In this document: positions 1-6,966 of the stretch, piece after piece
How the letters are laid out: every line of letters begins with the position of its first letter
How positions within the stretch are numbered: the first letter of the stretch is position 1
Source of the DNA: Colimorpha sp045576855
Lineage (GTDB): Bacteria > Bacteroidota > Bacteroidia > Bacteroidales > P3
Direction: 5' to 3'
DNA length: 25,300 nt
Assembly: GCA_045576855.1 (NCBI GenBank)
Contig: JAZNHG010000058.1
Location: 1 to 25,300 of the forward strand
Notes under the pieces: generated by a model
Seen by the model: only the letters and a program-made list of their open reading frames with translations
Database searches by the model: none
Told to the model about the DNA's origin: nothing
Program-made: the position numbers and the translations under genes

Positions 1-52
1 GGCGCCCGGGCCCGGGGTGGCGTGCCCTCTTGTTTTGCTATAGGCATCGGGC

Positions 53-1051
53 TTAATTGCGGTAGCCGATGACGCGGCGCACCTCGGCCAGGGTGGCAGC
101 GGCGCTGGCGTGTGCCTTCTCGCGGCCGCGGTCCATGATGCGGCGCAGGGCGGCATCGTCGGCGCTAATCTCCAGAATGCGCTGGCGCAGGGGCTCGATA
201 AAGGCCACCATATCCTCGGCCAGCTGCTTCTTCAGGTCGCCGTAGCGGATTTGGCAGCGGTTGTAGAGGTCGTCGAAGTACTCCACCGTGTCGGGGGTGG
301 ACACCACACGCAGCAGCGTGAAGAGGTTCTCTATCTCCTCGGGTTTGGGCTGGTTCATCATGGTGGGGCCGCTGTCGCTCTTGGCCTTCATAATCTTTTT
401 GCGCACCACGGCGGGTTCGTCGGTGAGGAAGATGGTGCTGGCTTCGCCCTCGCTCTTGCCCATCTTGCCGCTGCCGTTCAGGGCGGGGATTTTCACCAGA
501 TTGCCTGCGGTGCCCATAGCCTGCGGCAGGGGGAAGACCTCGGCATGGTACATATTGTTGAATCGCTGGGCGAAGGTGCGGGTCATCTCCAGATGCTGCT
601 CCTGGTCCTTGCCTACGGGCACGAGCGTGGCCTTGTGAATCAGTATGTCGGCAGCCATAAGGGTGGGGTAGGTGAGGAGGCCGGCATTGACATTGTTGGG
701 GTTTTGCCGCACCTTGTCCTTGAAGGAGGTGACGCGCTCCAGCTCCCCCAGGTAGGCATTCATATTGAGAAAGAGGTAGAGCTCGATGGTCTCGGGCAGG
801 TCGCTTTGCAGATAGATAGTGCTGCGCTCGGGGTCGAGGCCGGCGGCCAGATATTGCGTCAGGATGGTGCGGGCATCCTGATAGATGCTTCCGGGAGTGG
901 GATGGGTGGTCAGCGAATGGTAGTCGGCGATGAAGAAGTAGCAATCCTTCTCGTCCTGCATACGCACGAAGTTGCGCAGCGCGCCGAAATAGTTGCCTAA
1001 ATGAAGGTTTCCGGTGGGGCGTATTCCGCTGCAAACAATGTCTTTAGCCAT
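53..1051 (-). CDS. trpS: Tryptophanyl-tRNA synthetase
   Basis: Class I aminoacyl-tRNA synthetase that charges tRNA-Trp with tryptophan in the cytoplasm. Seen: the HIGH-type motif appears as PTGNLHLGN at residues 12-20 and the KMSKS-type loop as KMGKS at 196-200, within a 332-residue protein, the normal size for bacterial TrpRS. I chose the ATG at 1051, which gives MAKDIVCSGIRPTGN. An in-frame TTG at 1078 would add nine residues but lies inside the predicted -7 promoter element, so it is unlikely to be translated. The gene is transcribed divergently from the PrsW-family gene. It ends 52 bases from the window edge, so its downstream neighbour is not visible. Identification is secure. Confidence 0.97.
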   Translation of the reverse strand: MAKDIVCSGIRPTGNLHLGNYFGALRNFVRMQDEKDCYFFIADYHSLTTHPTPGSIYQDARTILTQYLAAGLDPERSTIYLQSDLPETIELYLFLNMNAYLGELERVTSFKDKVRQNPNNVNAGLLTYPTLMAADILIHKATLVPVGKDQEQHLEMTRTFAQRFNNMYHAEVFPLPQAMGTAGNLVKIPALNGSGKMGKSEGEASTIFLTDEPAVVRKKIMKAKSDSGPTMMNQPKPEEIENLFTLLRVVSTPDTVEYFDDLYNRCQIRYGDLKKQLAEDMVAFIEPLRQRILEISADDAALRRIMDRGREKAHASAAATLAEVRRVIGYRN

Positions 1052-1073
1052 AGATGTTGTATTAATTTGATAG

Positions 1074-1125
1074 TGCAAAGATACGACTTTTTTCTGTCGT
1101 ATTGGAAAAAAGTCGTACCTTTGCA
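1074..1125. promoter_or_regulatory. Divergent trpS/prsW promoter pair inside a 21-bp inverted repeat
   Basis: Two Bacteroidota-type -7 elements face away from each other: TATCTTTG on the minus strand (1076-1083) for trpS and TACCTTTG on the plus strand (1116-1123) for the prsW-like gene. They sit in the outer part of two 21-bp arms, 1074-1094 and 1105-1125, which are reverse complements with one mismatch and are separated by 10 bp. I see no convincing -33 TTTG box at the usual distance for either promoter. Promoter assignment is inferred from the family consensus; the palindrome itself is read directly. Confidence 0.7.
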
Positions 1126-1151
1126 GTCGGAAAAAACAAGAATAGAATGGT

Positions 1152-1916
1152 ATGAATATAGCGTTTATCTCGGCTGTGCTACCGGTGTTGCTCCTGTTGT
1201 GGTTCGTCTATCGCAAGGACAGATTGAACCCCGAGCCGCTGGGCAGGCTGTTGCTCACCTTCTTTGTGGGATGCCTGAGCGTGGTTCCGGCCTCGCTGAT
1301 GGAGAGTGTGTTGATGCCGTTGGGACCGACTGCCGAAGCAGCTCCGGTGCTGAATGGCCTGTTTACCGGATATGTGGTGGCTGGATTCAGCGAGGAACTG
1401 TGCAAGCTGCTCCTGCTGCTGTGGGTGATATGGCGCAGTCGGCACTTCGACGAGTATTTCGACGGCGTGGTCTATGCCGCCTTTCTCTCGCTGGGCTTTG
1501 CCTGTGTGGAGAATATAGGCTATGTGCTCGGTGGGGCGGACCCGATGGGAACAGCCCTGATGCGCGGCCTGCTGGCTGTGCCGGCGCACTTCCTTTTTGC
1601 GGTGACAATGGGCTATTATGTCTCACTGGCCAAGTTCGACCCGGCGGGCCGCCGGGGGCACCTGTGGAAGGCATTGCTCTATCCCGTGTTGCTGCATGGT
1701 ACATACGATGCGCTGCTGATGGTCAGCAGCAACCTGGAGGGCAGCGACAGCGGCCTGGCGATGGGTGTGTGTGGCGTGCTGTTCATCGTCTTTGTGGTCT
1801 TCGACATCAGGATGTGGCGCTGGGGCCTGCGGCGCATCAAGCGCATGCAGGAGCGCTCGAAGGAGCAGGACTGCAACCGCCTCCGCCCCTTCGACGGCTT
1901 CATCTGGAATGTTTGA
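1152..1916 (+). CDS. PrsW-family intramembrane metalloprotease
   Basis: Polytopic membrane protein of the PrsW/CPBP-like glutamic-type protease group, whose best known member performs site-1 cleavage of an anti-sigma factor in Bacillus. Seen: 254 residues with a hydrophobic N-terminus followed by YRKDRLNPEP, an EE pair at 81-82 (FSEELCK), FDGVVYAAFLSLGFACVEN ending at Glu120, PAHFLF with His146, and HGTYD with His182 and Asp186. These are the conserved polar residues expected in the membrane-embedded active site. The ATG at 1152 follows the plus-strand -7 element by 28 bases. The substrate is unknown, since no sigma/anti-sigma pair lies in the window. The family call is strong; protease activity is inferred. 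Confidence 0.88.
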   Translation: MNIAFISAVLPVLLLLWFVYRKDRLNPEPLGRLLLTFFVGCLSVVPASLMESVLMPLGPTAEAAPVLNGLFTGYVVAGFSEELCKLLLLLWVIWRSRHFDEYFDGVVYAAFLSLGFACVENIGYVLGGADPMGTALMRGLLAVPAHFLFAVTMGYYVSLAKFDPAGRRGHLWKALLYPVLLHGTYDALLMVSSNLEGSDSGLAMGVCGVLFIVFVVFDIRMWRWGLRRIKRMQERSKEQDCNRLRPFDGFIWNV

Positions 1917-1971
1917 CATTTCTCTTCCCGCGCACACAATAAAACGGGAGGCAGGGCGTTAATTGTGTGTT

Positions 1972-3150
1972 ATGGAATTGAAGAACTATTTCGAACCTAT
2001 TGATACGACGGTGGTGGACTACCACAGTGTGGAGTTCCGCCCCATGCTGGGCGACAGCATAGCCGCCTATACCGATGAGGCCGGCTTCCCCGACTGGCAT
2101 CAGTCCCGTCTGGTGATGCTGGGCATCAAGGAGGACCGCGCTTCGGTGGACGGGCACGGTTCGGCTCTGGCTCCCGATTTTATCCGCAACAAGCTTTATC
2201 GTCTGGCCAAACCTCACGAGGATACGCACTTGGTGGACCTGGGCAATATAGCTCCAGGCGACACGGTGAGCAATACTTATTTCGCCGTTATCGAGGTGTT
2301 GCAGCATTTGCTGGAGGATGGTCGCACGGTCATCGTGCTGGGCGGGTCGGACGATTTGGTGTTCCCCATCTACAAAGCCTACGAGGTGCTTGGGCGCGTC
2401 ATCAATATTTGTTCGGTCGACTCGCGCTTTAATCTGGAGGGCGGCGAGAAGGTGAACAGCGCCAACTACCTGCAGCACATCATTCTGCAGCAGCCAAACT
2501 ATCTCTTCGATTACGTCAATCTCGGTTATCAGACCTATTTCGTGGGCCAGGAGATGGTACAGCTGATGGAGGAGCTGAAGTTTGCCGCCCGTCGCGTGGG
2601 CGAGGTGCAGGGCAATATGGAGCTGGCCGAGCCTATGGTGCGCTACTGCGATGTGGTGGCCGTCGACGTCAGTGCCGTGCGGCAAAGCGATGCCCCCGCG
2701 GCCTCGTCGCCGTCGCCACACGGGTTCTACGGCGAGCAGCTCTGCCAGATAGCCCGCTATGCCGGCATGAGTGACAAGGCTACCACCTTCGGCATGTTCG
2801 AGATGGTGCCCGCGCGCGACCGCGACGACCAGACGGCCCACATGATGGCCCACGCCGTGTGGTTCTTCATCGAGGGCTTTTTCTACCGTCTGGGCGACTT
2901 CCCGTCGCGCGACCGCCAGTCGTACAAGCGCTTCAGCGTGCAGCTGAACGACAATGCCACCGAGATAGTTTTCTACAAGAGTCTCAAGAGCGACCGCTGG
3001 TGGATGGAGGTGCCCTGCGACGATGCCGAGCGCAAGGAGCGCTATCTGCCCCACACCATCATCCCCTGTTCCTATGCCGACTACGAGCAGGCCATGCAGG
3101 ACGAGATACCGGCCCTGTGGTGGCACTACTATAACAGATTCAACGGATAA
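1972..3150 (+). CDS. Formimidoylglutamase/arginase-fold protein with degenerate metal site
   Basis: A 392-residue member of the ureohydrolase fold (arginase, agmatinase, formiminoglutamase) in the version common in Bacteroidota. Seen: the three metal-binding blocks can be located but are altered. GGDHS reads GGSDD (124-128), DAHxD reads DSRFN (150-154) and the DxD block reads DVSAVRQSDAP (232-242). Of the six usual Mn ligands only Asp150 and Asp232 appear kept, so arginase-like chemistry is doubtful. I chose the ATG at 1972 because the upstream GTG at 1963 adds only three residues. The gene lies 55 bases after the prsW-like gene and 15 before a small gene. The fold is confidently assigned; the true function is unknown. 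Confidence 0.82.
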   Translation: MELKNYFEPIDTTVVDYHSVEFRPMLGDSIAAYTDEAGFPDWHQSRLVMLGIKEDRASVDGHGSALAPDFIRNKLYRLAKPHEDTHLVDLGNIAPGDTVSNTYFAVIEVLQHLLEDGRTVIVLGGSDDLVFPIYKAYEVLGRVINICSVDSRFNLEGGEKVNSANYLQHIILQQPNYLFDYVNLGYQTYFVGQEMVQLMEELKFAARRVGEVQGNMELAEPMVRYCDVVAVDVSAVRQSDAPAASSPSPHGFYGEQLCQIARYAGMSDKATTFGMFEMVPARDRDDQTAHMMAHAVWFFIEGFFYRLGDFPSRDRQSYKRFSVQLNDNATEIVFYKSLKSDRWWMEVPCDDAERKERYLPHTIIPCSYADYEQAMQDEIPALWWHYYNRFNG

Positions 3151-3165
3151 CATAAACAAACGACT

Positions 3166-3336
3166 ATGGATTTAGCCTTCAAAGAGAAAATCGACCGTCT
3201 GATCAGCGAAGTGGCCGCCGTGAGCGACCTGACCACCAAGGTGGCAGTGCTGAACTATATTCAACAGGAGTCGGGCTATCTGCTCTGGCAGCTCGAAGAC
3301 GAACAGCGTATAGATGAGGATTCGCGCGACTATTAG
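3166..3336 (+). CDS. Small acidic protein of unknown function (56 aa)
   Basis: A 56-residue open frame beginning MDLAFKEKIDRLISEVAAVS and ending in a strongly acidic tail (WQLEDEQRIDEDSRDY). It starts 15 bases after the ureohydrolase-like gene, behind an A-rich leader (ataaacaaacgact), and its last 23 bases overlap the start of the LptE-like gene in another frame. That overlap and spacing argue for translational coupling in one operon. The sequence reads as one or two amphipathic helices with no signal peptide, so it is probably cytoplasmic. I do not recognise the family. It could be a small adaptor, or simply a coupling ORF for the lipoprotein. Confidence 0.7.
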   Translation: MDLAFKEKIDRLISEVAAVSDLTTKVAVLNYIQQESGYLLWQLEDEQRIDEDSRDY

Positions 3337-3817
3337 TCTGTTGGGATGCCTGCTGCTGGCGGCATGTTCCGGCGGCTACTCCTTCACCGGCGCCTCTATT
3401 CCGCCGGGGGCCAAGACCATTTCTGTGGCCACCTTCCCCAACTATGCCGCCACGGTGAACCCCCAGCTGAGCCAGAAGCTGAGCGACGACCTGCGCCAGA
3501 TGTTTTCCAGCCAGACCTCGCTCACCGTCACCACCGAGGAGGGCGACCTGCAGGTGAGCGGCGAAATCACCGGCTACGACACGCGTGCCTCCGCCCTCAG
3601 CAGCAGTGACGAGGTCAGCATGAACCGTCTCACCATCACCATCCGGGTACGCTTTGTGAACCAGATAGACCCCGAGGCCGACTTCGAGCAGTCCTTCTCC
3701 CGCTATCGCGACTATCCCGCCTCGCGCGATTTCTCCAGCGTCGAGAGCGGCCTCGTGAGCGAGATTGTATCCGAGCTATGCGAAGACGTGTTCAACAAGT
3801 CCGTGGTGAACTGGTAG
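3314..3817 (+). CDS. lptE: LptE-like outer-membrane LPS-assembly lipoprotein
   Basis: Predicted outer-membrane lipoprotein that plugs the LptD barrel during delivery of lipopolysaccharide to the cell surface. Seen: 167 residues with a short basic N-terminus, a hydrophobic stretch and a lipobox ending LLAAC, so Cys18 would be lipidated. The mature start GGYSFTGASIPPGAKTISVATFPN is typical of Bacteroidota LptE (DUF4136/LptB-associated style), and the gene length fits. It overlaps the upstream 56-residue gene by 23 bases and the downstream DUF2723 gene by 40 bases, so the three are likely one transcript. LptC lies in a different operon of the same window (18529-19098). Assignment rests on recalled family resemblance. 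Confidence 0.82.
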   Translation: MRIRATISLLGCLLLAACSGGYSFTGASIPPGAKTISVATFPNYAATVNPQLSQKLSDDLRQMFSSQTSLTVTTEEGDLQVSGEITGYDTRASALSSSDEVSMNRLTITIRVRFVNQIDPEADFEQSFSRYRDYPASRDFSSVESGLVSEIVSELCEDVFNKSVVNW

Positions 3818-5445
3818 TTACCCTGCTGGCTACCGCGGTCTATCTCTTCACGATGGACCGCACGGTCTCTTGGTGGGACTGCGGCGAGTTCCTGGCCACG
3901 GGGTGGACCCTCGGCGTGGGCCACCCGTCGGGCGCGCCCGTCTATCAGCTCCTGTCCCATATCTTCATGCTTCTTTCCTTCGGCAACCCGATGCTGGTGG
4001 CGCCACTCGGCAATGCCTTCTCCGCCTTGTGCGGCGGGCTCACCGTGGGGCTGCTCTATCTCACGCTGCGCCAGCTCGGCGCGCGGGCGTTGGGTTCCGC
4101 TGTGGGTGCCTGCTGCTATCTCTTCTGCGACTCGGTGTGGTTCTCCGCCGTCGAGAGCGAGGTCTATGCCCCGGCCATGCTCGTCTGCGCGCTGCAGGTG
4201 TATCTGGCCCTGCGCTACCGCCGCTCGCGACGGCCGCGCCTGCTGCTGCTCATGGCGCTGCTGGCGGGCCTCGGCGTGGGCGTGCACATGATGACCCTGC
4301 TTGCCCTGCCGGCCGCCGCCCTGCTGATAGCCGCCGCCCGCCCCTCGCTGCGGGCGCTGCACCTGCCCGCGCTGGCGCTCTTCTTCCTGCTGGGCCTCAC
4401 TCCCTATGCCGTCATACCCCTGCGCGCCGCCGCCAACCCCGCCATCAACGAGGGCGACCCCTCGACGCCCGAACGCTTCGCCTCCTATATGAAGCGCGAC
4501 ATGTACGAGCACGCCCCCCTGTACCCGCGCATGTGGCGCGAACGCGACAGTGCCAACTGGGACGACTGGACCCTGGGCCTCGACGGCGTGGCGGGCAATG
4601 TGGTCTACTATGCCGGCTACCAGCTCGGATACATGTATCTGCGCTACTTTATGTACAGCTTCATCGGGCGCGAGAACATGCACTGGCACTGCGTCGTGGT
4701 CTTCGTGCTGCCCTTCCTGCTGGGCCTGTGGGGGCTGTGGTGCCACCGGCGGCGCGCGCGGCTCGAATGGTGGGCCGTGCTCCTGCTCTTCCTCTTCGGC
4801 GGGGTGCTGCTCAACCTATACCTCAACCATCCCTGCTACGAGCCCCGCCCGCGCGACTATGTCTACGTGCTCTCCTTCTACGCCTTCGCCATCTGGATCG
4901 GCATCGGGGCCGACAGCCTGCCCCGCCGCCGCTGGCTGACGGCCCTGGCGCTGCTGGCCCCCCTCACCCTGGCCGTCGGCAACTGGGCCGACCACGACCG
5001 CCATCGCTGCCACTCGGTGCACGACATAGCCCTCAACCACCTCGAGAGCTGTTCGCCCGACGCCATACTCATCACCCTGGGCGACAACGACACCTTCCCC
5101 CTCTGGTACCTGCAGCAGGTGGAAGGCCGCCGCACCGACGTCAGTGTCTACAACCTGGGTCTCACCGGTTGGCCCGAGGTGCAGCGCCTGGTGGCCACCG
5201 CCGCCGACCGGCCGGTCTACTTCTCGCAGTACTTCGTCGACCGCTATGCCTACCTCTATCCCGGCCGCCTGCGCTGCGAGGGCTTCTGTTGGCGCCTGCT
5301 CGACGACGGCGACACCGACCTGGCGCCCCGTGTGCACCCGGCCGTGCAGTGGCATATCACCCGTGGCGAATACCTGCCGCGCGTCAGCGAACGCTTCCTA
5401 CAGACCTGGCAGCAGAACACCGGCCGCCCCGTACCCCTCCGCTAG
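3778..5445 (+). CDS. DUF2723 multi-pass membrane protein, short form
   Basis: Membrane protein of the DUF2723 family (related to TMEM260 and protein O-mannosyltransferase-like GT-C enzymes), thought to transfer sugars at the periplasmic face. Seen: the hallmark WWDCGEF (residues 32-38) followed by GHPSGAP, an ESEVYAP motif, roughly ten hydrophobic segments, and ITLGDNDTFPLWYLQ near residue 435. Family members I know from this phylum are usually about 1000 residues or more; this one has 555 and ends shortly after the GDNDT block, with no long soluble C-terminus. There is no sign of a frameshift in the following 300 bp, which are non-coding repeats. It begins inside lptE (40-bp overlap), so it is probably coupled to it. 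Glycosyl transfer is inferred. Confidence 0.85.
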   Translation: MRRRVQQVRGELVVTLLATAVYLFTMDRTVSWWDCGEFLATGWTLGVGHPSGAPVYQLLSHIFMLLSFGNPMLVAPLGNAFSALCGGLTVGLLYLTLRQLGARALGSAVGACCYLFCDSVWFSAVESEVYAPAMLVCALQVYLALRYRRSRRPRLLLLMALLAGLGVGVHMMTLLALPAAALLIAAARPSLRALHLPALALFFLLGLTPYAVIPLRAAANPAINEGDPSTPERFASYMKRDMYEHAPLYPRMWRERDSANWDDWTLGLDGVAGNVVYYAGYQLGYMYLRYFMYSFIGRENMHWHCVVVFVLPFLLGLWGLWCHRRRARLEWWAVLLLFLFGGVLLNLYLNHPCYEPRPRDYVYVLSFYAFAIWIGIGADSLPRRRWLTALALLAPLTLAVGNWADHDRHRCHSVHDIALNHLESCSPDAILITLGDNDTFPLWYLQQVEGRRTDVSVYNLGLTGWPEVQRLVATAADRPVYFSQYFVDRYAYLYPGRLRCEGFCWRLLDDGDTDLAPRVHPAVQWHITRGEYLPRVSERFLQTWQQNTGRPVPLR

Positions 5446-5500
5446 CCGACCCCCCATCCCCGCCTCAACCCCGTTTCAACCCCGAATCATGTCCGTCTGT

Positions 5501-5555
5501 ACTCGGACCGGACTCGGACCAGACACGGAGCAGACACGGAGGGGACACGGACCTT
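5501..5555 (-). repeat. 11-bp tandem repeat array, copy 1 (five units)
   Basis: Read on the minus strand, five consecutive 11-bp units match the consensus TCYGGTCCGWG, for example tcccctccgtg, tctgctccgtg, tctggtccgag and tccggtccgag; the first unit is degenerate. A weaker 11-bp periodicity extends back to about 5461. Related arrays occur at 12230-12273 and 23971-24025. Units abut with no spacer, so this is not a CRISPR. Confidence 0.9.
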
Positions 5556-5692
5556 TCACCCCGTCGACCCCCGCCTGTCCGCCCCCGAAATTTTCCCTCC
5601 GGCATGTCCGCCCCTTTTTGCCGACGGCGCCCGATGCGATTGAATTCTAGTCGTCTGTAGCCCCAATGTGAGGGAAATGTGCAAAAAACACT

Positions 5693-5722
5693 TTTGGGGA
5701 AGCGAAAAAATGTGTATATTTG
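5693..5722 (+). promoter_or_regulatory. Promoter for the AAA/DUF4143 ATPase gene
   Basis: A -33 TTTG box (5693-5696) and a -7 TATATTTG box (5715-5722) are spaced by 18 bp, matching the Bacteroidota sigma-ABfr consensus. The gene's ATG follows 22 bp after the -7 box. This suggests the ATPase gene has its own transcript, which may continue into cysS. Confidence 0.75.
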
Positions 5723-5744
5723 CATTTTGAAAAAGTGAAGCAAC

Positions 5745-6950
5745 ATGACGCAGGAGGAACTTCAACAGATTGAGAATGTGTATAATATCCGCATTAGCAA
5801 GGTGGATACACGTTTTGTAAGATACCTCTATAAGCAGATAAACTGGGATGCCCGGCTCATCGGCATCAAAGGTGCGAGGGGTGTCGGCAAGACTACTCTG
5901 CTGTTGCAACGCATAAAACTGGCCCGTCAGAAAGCCGACACTGTTTTCTATGCCTCGCTGGACTCCATCTGGTTCCAGTCCCACTCGCTGCCCGAGATGG
6001 TGGAATGGCTGTACCAGCGCGGAGTGAGGCACCTGTACCTGGACGAGGTGCACAAATATGACCGGTGGGCACAGGTGATAAAGAACCTGTACGACACCTA
6101 CAGCGATTTGTACATTGTCTATACAGGCAGCAGTCTGCTGGAGATAGACAATTCGAGGGTCGACCTCTCGCGCCGGCAGACGCTGTACACGCTTCGGGGC
6201 CTGTCGTTCAGGGAATACCTCGAAATGCAGAATGTCGTGCAGCTCCCGGTGCAGACATTGGACGGCCTGGTGGAGAACCATCTGCAGCTGTCGATGGACG
6301 TGGTGCGCGAGATACCGGTGCTGAAATACTTCGACGCCTACCTGCGCACGGGCTATTACCCATTCTATATCGAGGCCGGCGACGACTACCTTCCGAGGCT
6401 GGCCGAGGTGGCGCAGCTGGTCATCGAGGGCGACCTGCCCGCGGTGGAACGCATGTCGTACTCCTCCATGCAGAAAGCCAAGCAGCTGATGATGGTCATT
6501 GCCGGCAATGTGCCGCTGGTGCCCAACATCTCCAAGCTGTCGGCACAGCTGGAAACCACACGTGACGTATGCCTGCGACTGCTCTATGCACTCGACCGCG
6601 CCGGCCTGCTGATGCTCCTCACCAAGGAGGTGAAAAACTACAAGCACCTGGTTGGCCCCGAGAAAGTGTACCTCGGCAATACCAATCTGATGTATGCCTT
6701 GGGCGTGCACATCGACGAAGGGGCCCTGCGTGAGACATTCTTCATGAGCCAGGTGAGCGCTGTGGCGGATGTCGTATGTCCGCAGCATGGAGACTTCCAG
6801 GTGGGCCACAGGTTCCTTTTCGAGGTGGGTGGCCGCAGCAAAAACTTCGAACAGATTAAAGACATTCCGGACAGTTACCTCGCAGTGGACGGTATTGACA
6901 TGGGCAGCCGCAACCGCCTGCCGCTTTGGTTGTTCGGATTATTGTATTGA
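5745..6950 (+). CDS. AAA-family ATPase with DUF4143 C-terminal domain
   Basis: A 401-residue protein of the AAA_14/DUF4143 ATPase family, widespread in Bacteroidota and of unknown cellular role. Seen: Walker A GARGVGKTT (43-51), Walker B LYLDEVH with Asp100-Glu101, a sensor-like TGSS (127-130), and a C-terminal region ending FEVGGRSKNFEQIK and LPLWLFGLLY, typical of the DUF4143 half. It is full length. Its wording is less GC-biased than the flanking housekeeping genes near the start, and it sits after a repeat-rich gap, which fits a mobile accessory gene. It ends 16 bases before cysS, so it may drive part of cysS expression. Activity and partners are not evident. Confidence 0.92.
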   Translation: MTQEELQQIENVYNIRISKVDTRFVRYLYKQINWDARLIGIKGARGVGKTTLLLQRIKLARQKADTVFYASLDSIWFQSHSLPEMVEWLYQRGVRHLYLDEVHKYDRWAQVIKNLYDTYSDLYIVYTGSSLLEIDNSRVDLSRRQTLYTLRGLSFREYLEMQNVVQLPVQTLDGLVENHLQLSMDVVREIPVLKYFDAYLRTGYYPFYIEAGDDYLPRLAEVAQLVIEGDLPAVERMSYSSMQKAKQLMMVIAGNVPLVPNISKLSAQLETTRDVCLRLLYALDRAGLLMLLTKEVKNYKHLVGPEKVYLGNTNLMYALGVHIDEGALRETFFMSQVSAVADVVCPQHGDFQVGHRFLFEVGGRSKNFEQIKDIPDSYLAVDGIDMGSRNRLPLWLFGLLY

Positions 6951-6966
6951 TGCTAAATAATGTAAT

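Larger units (their letters stand above)
5446..5744. other. Non-coding gap with 11-bp repeats and an ATPase promoter
   Basis: A 299-bp space between the DUF2723 gene and the AAA ATPase gene. Its first half is C-rich and shows an 11-bp period; a clean block of five repeat units lies at 5501-5555. Its last 60 bp become AT-rich and carry a promoter for the ATPase gene. A 13-base string, ccctttttgccga (5612-5624), recurs exactly at 12382-12394 in another repeat-bearing gap. I see no convincing gene or strong terminator here. Confidence 0.75.

Noticed and set aside
1..52. GC palindrome cccgggcccggg at the window edge as a trpS terminator
   Set aside because: No T-run follows in the minus direction within the window and the sequence is cut off, so it cannot be judged.
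1052..1078. TTG start giving trpS nine extra residues
   Set aside because: The codon lies within the predicted -7 box, and the ATG at 1051 gives the standard TrpRS N-terminus.
1933..1969. Hairpin cacacaat/attgtgtg before the ureohydrolase-like gene
   Set aside because: Only an 8-bp AT-rich stem with a 21-base loop and no T-run; could be chance.
5501..5555. Possible CRISPR array
   Set aside because: Units are only 11 bp and abut with no spacers; no cas genes nearby.
3870..5660. Plus-strand 596-codon frame over the DUF2723 gene
   Set aside because: Shifted frame of a gene with clear WWDCGEF and GDNDT motifs; the product is Arg/Pro/Ala-rich with no known features and runs into repeats.
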